This document shows positions 18,131 to 25,837 of a DNA stretch of 64,000 nucleotides, in pieces (the first letter of the stretch is position 1; each line of letters starts with the position of its first letter). Both the position numbers and the translations under genes were made by a program. The notes below the pieces were generated by a model. The model saw nothing but the letters and a program-made list of their open reading frames with translations, did no database searches and was not told where the DNA came from. Origin of the DNA: Sphingobacterium bovisgrunnientis (lineage in GTDB: Bacteria > Bacteroidota > Bacteroidia > Sphingobacteriales > Sphingobacteriaceae); contig NZ_WUQY01000023.1 of the NCBI RefSeq assembly GCF_009829085.1, positions 1 to 64,000 of the forward strand. Reading direction: 5' to 3'.

Positions 18131-19504
18131 ATGAAGACTTTCAAAGATTTAAAAGTAAGTGCGCCTATTTTGGATGCGCTAGATAAACAAGGTTATCAAA
18201 ATCCAACACCGATTCAAGAGCAGGCTATTCCTGAAGTATTAAAAGGTAATGACTTGCTAGGCTGTGCGCAGACGGGTACAGGTAAGACAGCTGCATTCTC
18301 TATTCCTATTTTACAATTATTAAATAGTCATAAACCAAAGGACCACAAACGTGGAACTATACGTTCATTGATTTTGACGCCTACGCGCGAATTAGCTATT
18401 CAAATCAACGAATCCATCGAGGCGTATGGTGAGAATCTTAAATTGAAACATGCTGTTATTTTTGGTGGTGTGAACCAATTTAGTCAAGTACAACAATTGC
18501 GTCAAGGTGTCGATATTTTAGTGGCTACACCAGGGCGTTTATTGGATTTGGTATCCCAAAAAATCGTGTGGTTGGATAAGATTGAAATCTTAGTATTGGA
18601 TGAAGCGGATAGGATGTTGGATATGGGGTTTATACACGATGTAAAGCGTGTTTTATCTTTAGTGCCTGATAAGAGACAAACGTTGTTTTTCTCGGCGACT
18701 ATGCCTAAGCAAATCCAAGCTTTAGCGGATTCTATTTTGCATAATCCCGTAAAAGTAGAAGTAACACCGGAATCAACTACTGCCGAGACAATCCAACAAA
18801 CATTATATTATATCGAAAAGGCAAATAAGCCAAAAGCATTATTGCAGTTGTTGAATACACGTGTAGATAACAATGTCTTGGTGTTCTCGCGTACCAAACA
18901 TGGTGCGGATCGTTTGGTGAAGTTGTTGCACAAGAACGATATTTCAGCAGCAGCTATCCACGGTAATAAATCCCAGAACGCACGTCAAAATGCATTGGAA
19001 GCTTTTAAGAAAAAGGATATTAAAGTATTAGTCGCTACGGATATTGCGGCTCGTGGTATCGATATTGATTTGTTGCAATATGTGATCAATTATGAATTGC
19101 CAAACTTGCCAGAATCTTACGTGCACCGTATCGGTCGTTCGGGAAGGGCAGGAGCATCTGGTTTTGCGATCTCACTGTGTGACGTGGAAGAAATTCCATA
19201 TATCAAGGATATTCAATATACAATTGGCTTTGAATTACCTGTAGAGGTAATGGAAGGATTGAGTATGTCACCACAGTTCGTGCAGAAAAATCAATTTGCT
19301 GGTACGCAAGGTAAAGGCAAAAAAGGAGGAGCAAAAGAGCAACCAAAAGAAGGTGCGAAACCTGATTTTCGTCATAAAAAGAAAACAAAACCTACAAGTA
19401 AAGAGCGTCGAAGAAATCAAGAACGAAATGCTGCAGGTGGAGGAAGCTCCAAACCCGGAGCAAGTGCTGGAGGAAATCGAAGCAGATCTACTAGAACAAG
19501 ATAA
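18131..19504 (+). CDS. DEAD-box ATP-dependent RNA helicase (RhlE/CsdA-like)
   Basis: An RNA-unwinding ATPase used in ribosome assembly and mRNA decay, often cold-induced. Motifs are visible in order: the Q motif (NPTPIQEQAIP), AQTGTGKT near residue 52, PTRELA, DEAD near residue 156, SAT near 187, and HRIGRSGR near 337. The last 75 residues are a low-complexity, Lys/Arg/Gly/Ser-rich tail typical of RNA-binding extensions. The 457-residue length fits RhlE-like enzymes. It is monocistronic with a GNRA-loop terminator. Its leader shares two motifs with the cold-shock gene 3 kb downstream, which supports cold regulation. Confidence 0.96.
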   Translation: MKTFKDLKVSAPILDALDKQGYQNPTPIQEQAIPEVLKGNDLLGCAQTGTGKTAAFSIPILQLLNSHKPKDHKRGTIRSLILTPTRELAIQINESIEAYGENLKLKHAVIFGGVNQFSQVQQLRQGVDILVATPGRLLDLVSQKIVWLDKIEILVLDEADRMLDMGFIHDVKRVLSLVPDKRQTLFFSATMPKQIQALADSILHNPVKVEVTPESTTAETIQQTLYYIEKANKPKALLQLLNTRVDNNVLVFSRTKHGADRLVKLLHKNDISAAAIHGNKSQNARQNALEAFKKKDIKVLVATDIAARGIDIDLLQYVINYELPNLPESYVHRIGRSGRAGASGFAISLCDVEEIPYIKDIQYTIGFELPVEVMEGLSMSPQFVQKNQFAGTQGKGKKGGAKEQPKEGAKPDFRHKKKTKPTSKERRRNQERNAAGGGSSKPGASAGGNRSRSTRTR

Positions 19505-19510
19505 AATAGA

Positions 19511-19528
19511 AGGAAGCGAAAGCTTCCT
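19511..19528 (+). terminator. helicase gene terminator
   Basis: A 7-bp stem AGGAAGC/GCTTCCT with a GAAA tetraloop is followed by TTTTTGTTT, 6 bases after the stop codon. Confidence 0.92.
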
Positions 19529-19562
19529 TTTTTGTTTACTGATAAAATCCGTACTTTCATAT

Positions 19563-19988
19563 ATGATACGTTTCTCTATTTTTCTTTTGTTATTGTGCTT
19601 TGGCTGTAATTCGGATAAATCATCTAATCAGCATGAAGAATACTATATGCATGTGGATGGTCGGGATACTTCAAGGCTACGATTAGTCAGATACGAAAAT
19701 AGATTCTTTGGTTCATACACCCATACAAAAGGAGGTATTGCTCCTGTCGTAGGTGAAATAAATGGGGATATAAAAGGCGATACGCTTATCGGAGATAATC
19801 ACTATACACCATACCGTTGGAAGGAAAAGAAGCGTGCTCCAATTGTGCTACTTAAAAAAGGAAATACTTATATAGAAGGTGATGGTAAAAAGATTGAATT
19901 TATGGGGGTGCTAACTTTTATAGAATGGACGTTAAAATTTGATCCACCTAAAAGAATTTATAAGCCTGTAGATAAATTTGAGGAGTGA
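19563..19988 (+). CDS. small putative lipoprotein, unknown function
   Basis: A 141-residue protein starting MIRFSIFLLLLCFGCNSDKSS, in which the hydrophobic stretch and Cys15 form a lipoprotein signal. The open frame extends further upstream into the helicase gene in another frame, but the signal sequence and the helicase terminator at 19511-19528 fix the start at 19563. The mature part is hydrophilic, beta-rich and glycine-rich (ending FDPPKRIYKPVDKFEE) and contains no motif I recognise. It probably sits on the periplasmic face of a membrane. No partner gene is evident; the next feature is a pseudogene on the other strand. Confidence 0.75.
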   Translation: MIRFSIFLLLLCFGCNSDKSSNQHEEYYMHVDGRDTSRLRLVRYENRFFGSYTHTKGGIAPVVGEINGDIKGDTLIGDNHYTPYRWKEKKRAPIVLLKKGNTYIEGDGKKIEFMGVLTFIEWTLKFDPPKRIYKPVDKFEE

Positions 19989-20049
19989 ATTGTTTTCTAG
20001 ATCCAATTATTAAAATTTGCATATAGTAAAGTAATATAATAATTAATTT

Positions 20050-21095
20050 TTATAGTGTTTCCAAAACCGCAAGCCTTTCATTGATCGATGATTGTACTTT
20101 TTCTGGTGTGATACCAGTTGTAGTATTAATGCCTTTTTTATCTCTATTACAATGAATGCAAATGTCGTCGCTTTTTTTATTAGTATTATTACAAACACAT
20201 AACCAAATTTCTTTATTTCCAAGTAAACCTTTTTCTATTCTATATTCTGCATCATACTGAAAAAATGATAGAAGATTTTCACCAGATAGACTTTTTAAAT
20301 TTGCAACTATCTCATCATTAATAATTTCAGGGTTTTCATTTAAAATAAATAATGCTGCAATTTATAGATACTTATCATTTTCGTTTAAAAATTTGATAGC
20401 TCTTGAATAATCAATTATGCCCAGTTCTATTATAGCCTTTAAAATTCTATCTTTTTCCCAATAGGCTAATGATTCGTCCTTAAGTTTATTGTAAAGAATA
20501 TCTTTTGATATTGAACTATTTATTATGCTAAAATAGTATAAGACCTTTTTATGTTTTCGTATGTGTTGTATTCATCTGATAACTTACTGTAAAGAAAATT
20601 AACTAAATATGGTGCGAATTCAACGAACTTCGATTGAATAATAAAATCAAGCTCTTTTATACTTATAGAATTTAAGGAATATCCAGTTTCTAATATTTTT
20701 TTCGCATGAACCTTATCTGATAAGTATGATCCTGTAATTGTTTTATTTGATTCTAGTTCGAAGTTATCAATTGTCGATAAGATTACTGGAGTACCCGTTG
20801 CTGTGATCATAAACATTTGTTTTCCACCTCCAGAAATTTCATCAATATCGATTGATAGACCGACTAATCCGTTTGCCCTTCTCTTCTTTGCTTCTACTTT
20901 TAAAGCTTCGATAACATCGAGATAAATTGCACTTAGCTTTTTCTCATATGTATCTACTCTCCCTCCAAAAAAATCCATAAAATTAGCTCCAATGTCTGAA
21001 AGCACGTTTGAACCTATTACAATATTTTTTGTTATTGGATCAAGATATTTTTTTATCGTAGAACCTTCAATACTATTGGTTGTTGTTATTATCAT
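20050..21095 (-). pseudogene. broken gene: YbjQ-type domain plus C-terminal zinc ribbon
   Basis: An intact frame from 21095 gives 190 residues with a YbjQ/UPF0145-like domain (MIITTTNSIEG at the start and ANGLVGLSIDI near residue 95), then stops at 20523. The coding signal continues past that stop in another frame. Adding one A to the A5 run near 20542-20546 lets the frame read on through ENIKKVLYYFSIINSSI. A TAA at 20362-20364 interrupts it again, after which the same frame runs unbroken to TAA at 20050. That last part ends in a zinc-ribbon-like WLCVCN...CIHC (C-x-C-x10-C-x2-C). Two independent lesions make this a pseudogene; a sequencing error could explain the homopolymer lesion but not the stop. 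The N-terminal 190 residues may still be expressed. The function of the intact gene is unknown. Confidence 0.75.
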
Positions 21096-21158
21096 AATTT
21101 TTTCTCAACTTTGTCATAAGTAAATTATATGAATTAATCTATCATCATTTTCGTCTAG

Positions 21159-21179
21159 CGAGGTGCTCTAACCAGTTGA
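21159..21179 (-). other. tRNA-like fragment (D-loop to anticodon stem)
   Basis: The minus strand reads CAACTGGTTAGAGCACCTCG, a near-perfect match to the D-loop, 3' D-stem and 5' anticodon stem of many bacterial tRNAs. The 5' D-stem (GCTC) is replaced by TTTT, and no acceptor, anticodon loop or T-arm follows. It is a remnant rather than a gene. It lies in the 434-base gap between the pseudogene and csp, which otherwise holds only a 71-codon frame on the minus strand (21207-21422) that I do not believe is coding. Confidence 0.45.
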
Positions 21180-21456
21180 AAAACTAGAAGATTGAAAATT
21201 CATTTCTCAACAATATTGATAACTAAACTGATAATAGAAGTTTAATATAAATAAAAAATTGTATATCAAATAATTAATGTTATATTTGAGTATAATCAGG
21301 CTTTGCCTTGCTTCTCTAGAACCGAATAGTTTACTCTTCTTTTTTAGTTTTCGCTTTACTTGGCTAATGTTATCATCTAATTTGATGAAGTAACTATTTG
21401 AATTTGTTTCCTTCAAAATCATTTAATTCTTTTCACGTTTAGTTAACGAATGATTA

Positions 21457-21525
21457 TTTAAGATTGAAAGATCTTAAAAGGTATGGCTTTATGCCTTAAC
21501 AAATTTATTTATTTTAATACATTAC
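21457..21525 (+). promoter_or_regulatory. csp 5'-leader motifs shared with the DEAD-box helicase
   Basis: TTTAAGATTGAAAG at 21457-21470 and AATACATTAC at 21516-21525 are identical to the pair before the helicase gene. Here 45 bases separate them instead of 8, and the insert contains a 7-bp hairpin (AAGGTAT/ATGCCTT, one G-U pair, 21478-21497). The second motif ends 4 bases before the csp ATG. Confidence 0.5.
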
Positions 21526-21529
21526 AAAA

Positions 21530-21721
21530 ATGCAACAAGGAACAGTAAAATTTTTCAACGAAACAAAAGGTTTTGGATTTATTACACCAAGAGATGGTGG
21601 TCAAGACTTATTCGTACACATGACAGGATTAGTTGACAACATCAGACAAAATGATGAAGTTACTTATAATGTAGAACAAGGACGTAACGGACTAAACGCT
21701 ACTAACGTACGTATAGCATAA
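21530..21721 (+). CDS. CspA-family cold-shock protein
   Basis: A 63-residue single-stranded nucleic-acid-binding OB-fold protein acting as an RNA chaperone. RNP1 (KGFGFI) lies near residue 13 and RNP2 (LFVHMT) near residue 27. The opening [18 protein letters not shown] is typical. It is monocistronic with its own terminator, and its leader motifs suggest co-regulation with the DEAD-box helicase at 18.1 kb. Confidence 0.97.
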   Translation: MQQGTVKFFNETKGFGFITPRDGGQDLFVHMTGLVDNIRQNDEVTYNVEQGRNGLNATNVRIA

Positions 21722-21746
21722 CAATACTTCATACTGTATTATTAAT

Positions 21747-21773
21747 ATGGCTAAAACATTTTGTTTTGGCCAT
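21747..21773 (+). terminator. csp terminator
   Basis: A 12-bp stem (ATGGCTAAAACA/TGTTTTGGCCAT, one G-U pair) with a 3-base loop is followed by TTTTATG. Confidence 0.85.
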
Positions 21774-21807
21774 TTTTATGCAGTTTGTTTTAAAAATTTA
21801 AGTTATG

Positions 21808-21881
21808 TGGAGCATATCGGATTCGAACCGATCACCTCTTCGCTGCCAGCGAAGCGCTCTAGCCAAATGAGCTAATGCCCC
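21808..21881 (-). tRNA. tRNA-Ala (anticodon GGC)
   Basis: The minus strand folds as a complete 74-nt cloverleaf. The acceptor stem is GGGGCAT/ATGCTCC with discriminator A, the D-arm holds TAGCTC...GAGC, the anticodon stem is CTTCG/CGAAG with loop CTGGCAG (anticodon GGC), and the T-arm contains GGTTCGAATCC. The CCA end is not encoded. It lies 12 bases past the end of the DUF3857 gene on the same strand. Confidence 0.96.
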
Positions 21882-21893
21882 AAATTCAGAAGA

Positions 21894-23804
21894 TTATTTT
21901 TCTTCTGCAATATTAATCGTGTAGCGTATACGATCGTGTGCTGCTACTTTGGATATGAAATCAAAATACGTTTGGTAGTCATCAACGGAATAAGTTCCGT
22001 CTTTGATTACTAATTTACGATAATAATTTACCTTTTGCCCATCCGATGATATTTTCAACTCATATTTTCCCATCGGACTTTCAATAATTTCATTTACCGG
22101 AATTAGAAAACCTTTTAATTTTTCTTCGAAAATAAATTCAGATTCATCAATATCTGTATACCCCCGATTTATATACAATGGATTAGCTCTGTTTCTTGAT
22201 TCGGGAATATTGCGTTGTGCGTTAAAAATATTCGGTGTGAAAATATAGCTATTACCATTCTTTACCACATAGTTGCGGATATTAACGGCAAGATTTTCTT
22301 CTAAAATAGGTGCTGCCTCCGAATTGACTTTGTAGTCGATTTTGTTGAAAGCAATATTGTTGACATCATAATATTTCTTCAACTGTTTATTTTGATCTGG
22401 CAGGCTGTTGAACATATTGTGAAAATGATTTTCGAATTGTGATCCCGAAAATGAAGTCGCTACTGTTCCGTCTAAGCTACCGTCTTTGGATACTTTAAAT
22501 TCATTTTTGCGCAGTTGTAAACTTTCAGTAGCAGGGTAGGTCTGTGTGCGCAAAACTTTTCCTCCTTCTGCTGTACAAGCCAATACAAGGCGATCATCCG
22601 TAAAATCACCCAAATACCCGAAAGGACTTTTGTTGCTCGTACATTCAAGCCAAGTGGTGTCGTTTTCAAATGGTACGCACAAAATAATATGGTTTCCATC
22701 TACGGCATTTGCAAAAGTTTCATCCAAACTTATTTTTTGATTGCCAGCTTCCACCACACAATACAATGAAGGAATGTCTACAGCAGCTAATAACGCTTGC
22801 ATATAATTTACCAACGCTTTACAGTCACCATAACCAAGTTTGTCTACATATGACGCCGGAAAGGGTTCTAAACCGCCAATTCCGATTTGTATACTGATAT
22901 AGCGCGTCTTGTCTTGCATATATTTGTACAATGCCTTTGCCTTGTCTTTTGGATTGTCATATTGACTGGCGATTTGCTTCGCTTTCTCAACTGTCGCAGC
23001 TGGTAAATCTTGCTTTCCTACCAATAATTCATCATGAATCCATTTACCTAGGTCTTTCCAATCGCTCACATTACCTCTTCTTTTGTAATATTGAAAAGTC
23101 TCGGGCACAATCTTTACAATAATTTTATTTGGATTTTCGATAGGCGAGAAGGGCTCTATTTTTCTGGCGTTTAATGCTGAAGCAGACCAAGTGTAAGTTT
23201 TTCCTTTTTCGTCAGAAGTTATATTAGCCTCTTGTTGTAGGTTTTCTACTTTGATACGCAGCTTTAGATCAGGCTTGCAACTAAATTGATACGTGCTTTT
23301 TTCTACAGCCAAATCGCTATTACGGTTGGGATACCAATACGGAATAAATAAGTTCTGCGCATGTTTGATTTCGTAGCTGTACACAATCGTGTATGGGTAT
23401 ACAGTCATACTAGGCGCGTAATGCTTTACACGCAGATCGCCATACATACTCACGCCATCAGTTGCGCTGTAATCTTTAAAATCTTTTTGCCCAAACTTGC
23501 TTATTTGCTTCCCAAATTCATCGTATACAAATCCTTTTATATCCTTTATGACTTTACTTTTATCGTAATAAAGCGTAAGCTGTGCATAATCTTCACCAGA
23601 TTGATTGAGAATAGTAATAGCCCGTGTTACTGTTTCTGTTATATTGTTTTCAGCTTTCATGTCAAGACTGATATGCTCATTGCGCAAAACGGCTGTAGCG
23701 CGACTTTTTAGGCTATTAGGGATAAGTTCCACCCCATAATCCTGCGCAAATAAAGCGACACCTGAAAGTATATAGCTGAGTAGGAATAATAATTTTAAAC
23801 GCAT
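21894..23804 (-). CDS. DUF3857/transglutaminase-like exported protein
   Basis: A 636-residue exported protein with signal peptide (residues 1-20, ending VALFAQ), an N-terminal DUF3857 domain (about 50-220), a transglutaminase-like domain (about 260-400) and a C-terminal beta region. The presumed catalytic cysteine is present in GYGDCKALVNYMQALL. The role is unknown; related Bacteroidota proteins are predicted to act in the periplasm or cell envelope. Its ATG overlaps the stop codon of the upstream gene by one base (TAATG), so the pair is translationally coupled and probably forms a functional unit. Confidence 0.9.
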   Translation of the reverse strand: MRLKLLFLLSYILSGVALFAQDYGVELIPNSLKSRATAVLRNEHISLDMKAENNITETVTRAITILNQSGEDYAQLTLYYDKSKVIKDIKGFVYDEFGKQISKFGQKDFKDYSATDGVSMYGDLRVKHYAPSMTVYPYTIVYSYEIKHAQNLFIPYWYPNRNSDLAVEKSTYQFSCKPDLKLRIKVENLQQEANITSDEKGKTYTWSASALNARKIEPFSPIENPNKIIVKIVPETFQYYKRRGNVSDWKDLGKWIHDELLVGKQDLPAATVEKAKQIASQYDNPKDKAKALYKYMQDKTRYISIQIGIGGLEPFPASYVDKLGYGDCKALVNYMQALLAAVDIPSLYCVVEAGNQKISLDETFANAVDGNHIILCVPFENDTTWLECTSNKSPFGYLGDFTDDRLVLACTAEGGKVLRTQTYPATESLQLRKNEFKVSKDGSLDGTVATSFSGSQFENHFHNMFNSLPDQNKQLKKYYDVNNIAFNKIDYKVNSEAAPILEENLAVNIRNYVVKNGNSYIFTPNIFNAQRNIPESRNRANPLYINRGYTDIDESEFIFEEKLKGFLIPVNEIIESPMGKYELKISSDGQKVNYYRKLVIKDGTYSVDDYQTYFDFISKVAAHDRIRYTINIAEEK

Positions 23805-25777
23805 TATTTTGTTTGGTAATTAAATTCGTGATCAATCTGCATATGTTGAATTATTCGTGAAAATAATTCCTTTAAGCCAAAGTATTCTTCGCTCGTATAA
23901 ATCGCTTTGTTTAACATGAGTTGTTGCGTAACCGTCAATTTGTTCTCGTTAATATTACTGATGTATTGATAACGGGCTGAATTCTCGGGTAGCGCCATAT
24001 TTACTCTTTTGGGAGCTTGTTTGAATGTTAGACCTTCAGGTAATTCTATTTCAATGAAATGCTTTTCGGTATCTTTTGCACCTAAATCCACGTCATAATT
24101 ACGCTCATCTAGGTTAAAAGGATTTTTGTTGATACGTGAAATAAAAATTGGGTTAAATTGCACATGACCATTTTTCAATGGCGATGCGACATTTATTTCA
24201 ACTTCGTATTCTTCGGATAGCATATTATCGGGATTGTCAACATTCTCAACTTTTGAACTTAAGATTTGCAAATGCGACTGTTTTTCGTCAAAATTTTCGG
24301 CATACTCCTCAATACTTGGGAAATTTAGAATTTCTTTACGCTTCTGCAACGCATCTAGACCATTGCTGACAATGAAGAGTGTACCTTTTAGTTTACCATC
24401 CAGATCTAATTTTCCTTTGAAAGAATATTCGGTGATGGAAATTTCTTTATTCGTCAGTTCAATCCATTCTGAGGATTTGCGTGAGTAAATTATACGTCCT
24501 CGGCCATTGATACAGTGAAGCGGCAGTTGACCAAATCCAATCAACGGATCTGTCGCATCTACCAACACAAATTCATCATTTAGCTTCACAGCAGCTATGA
24601 TATAATTGAAATTAGATAAAACGGGATGCAAATCATGCGGCAAGCCATTGTTTCGCGTGGAAATAATAACGGGGTATGCTTCTAATTCTGCCGCGTTGAA
24701 TGCAGCGATTAAAGCCAAATTAATATCACCGACATTTCCACTTTTGCTTTCTAATGCATCCTCTATGCCGTGTTGGCTATATTTACCATACACATTATTT
24801 AATCGAATATTCTTGGAAATCCAACGGTGAACCTCAGAAGCACGTTGGTAATTATCCGTTACAGCAAGTATTTTAGGATCCAGTTTTTGCTTTATAAAAT
24901 CAACTTTTTTGAGCTGTCCTCCAAAGCTTTTGTCGGTCATCAATTCAATATCCACGTCCCTCCAAGCCTTCGTATATTTGTCCACACCACCATTTGGATT
25001 AGCCATTTCGACCAATTCGAAATTAATAGCAGAAATATAGTTTTTTGGCGCAAGCATATATGCTTCCTCCTTGAAAGCAGGAATATTGTTCATCGTATAC
25101 GTGATATTGGAGCAATCTAGACGCTGTCCCATGACAACAATACAGCCTGTTTCTCTATTAGTCTTCGTGTTTTCTAATTTTAGGGCACCCTTTAAAGTTA
25201 CATTATAATTGCTCATAGACGGGATGCGCACATTGTATTCACTCCGAATTTTGGGTATATCGGTTTGAAATTCCCAACTTCTGAAATTAAAAATATCGGG
25301 TGAGACAATATAGTATTCAATCTCAATGATAGAACCTACTTTTATGTTTGGTAGGGTAAATTTAGTAAGCTTTAGAAATTCACTTTTATTTTCTGTAATG
25401 ATGTTTTTGCGTTCTAATAATGTTTCGGTGATTCGCCCATTTTCCAAATTGTATGTTTTACCAGTAACCTCTTCTGTATATTCGAAATTTTTACCAAAAC
25501 TATAAAGTGGAAGTGTGAAATTGGCTTGGTCAAATCCTTCTTGGGATAGTATCTTTATGCGAGCTTTGTAGCGGTGGTAGACACGTAAGGCATGGTCGCG
25601 ATCGCTAATATCCAAATGCGTCTTTCCAGTTTCCAACAGCACGACAGCGACAGCGTTCGAATCTAAATTCTCCGATGTTATATTGAAATTTCCTGCTGTT
25701 ACGTTCGGAAAGTCACTTACTTGCGCGCTAGAAACTTCAAAAATAGTTAGAGCTAGAAAAAGAAAAATTAATTTCAT
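23804..25777 (-). CDS. DUF3857 protein, transglutaminase-like domain without catalytic Cys
   Basis: A homologue of the adjacent gene, 657 residues. I start at 25777 (MKLIFLFLALTIFEVSSAQ), which gives a proper signal peptide; the frame could open 12 codons earlier. A DUF3857 domain (about 40-240) is followed by a transglutaminase-like domain (about 270-410). Where the paralogue has its cysteine, this protein reads KSGNVGDINLALIAA, with Val in the Cys position, although the later VDATDPLIGFGQLP segment is kept. It is therefore probably a non-catalytic partner of the coupled downstream protein. No -7 box was found upstream. Confidence 0.88.
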   Translation of the reverse strand: MKLIFLFLALTIFEVSSAQVSDFPNVTAGNFNITSENLDSNAVAVVLLETGKTHLDISDRDHALRVYHRYKARIKILSQEGFDQANFTLPLYSFGKNFEYTEEVTGKTYNLENGRITETLLERKNIITENKSEFLKLTKFTLPNIKVGSIIEIEYYIVSPDIFNFRSWEFQTDIPKIRSEYNVRIPSMSNYNVTLKGALKLENTKTNRETGCIVVMGQRLDCSNITYTMNNIPAFKEEAYMLAPKNYISAINFELVEMANPNGGVDKYTKAWRDVDIELMTDKSFGGQLKKVDFIKQKLDPKILAVTDNYQRASEVHRWISKNIRLNNVYGKYSQHGIEDALESKSGNVGDINLALIAAFNAAELEAYPVIISTRNNGLPHDLHPVLSNFNYIIAAVKLNDEFVLVDATDPLIGFGQLPLHCINGRGRIIYSRKSSEWIELTNKEISITEYSFKGKLDLDGKLKGTLFIVSNGLDALQKRKEILNFPSIEEYAENFDEKQSHLQILSSKVENVDNPDNMLSEEYEVEINVASPLKNGHVQFNPIFISRINKNPFNLDERNYDVDLGAKDTEKHFIEIELPEGLTFKQAPKRVNMALPENSARYQYISNINENKLTVTQQLMLNKAIYTSEEYFGLKELFSRIIQHMQIDHEFNYQTK

Positions 25778-25837
25778 TAATTTAAAGTATAATTGTTTGG
25801 TGAAAAATAACAATTATACTTTAAATATCCATATAAA

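Noticed and set aside
19296-19562. In-frame upstream extension of the 19563 lipoprotein into the helicase gene
   Set aside because: It overlaps the helicase C-terminus in another frame, crosses its terminator, and would put the lipoprotein signal in the middle of the protein.
21207-21422. 71-codon minus-strand frame upstream of csp
   Set aside because: Composition is AT-driven (strings of Ile, Tyr, Phe and Asn at the C-terminus), with no recognisable domain, promoter or terminator. I treat it as non-coding, though a small protein cannot be excluded.
22546-23711. Plus-strand frames of 62-116 codons over the DUF3857 gene
   Set aside because: They lie antisense to a well-supported exported protein and have unlikely residue content.
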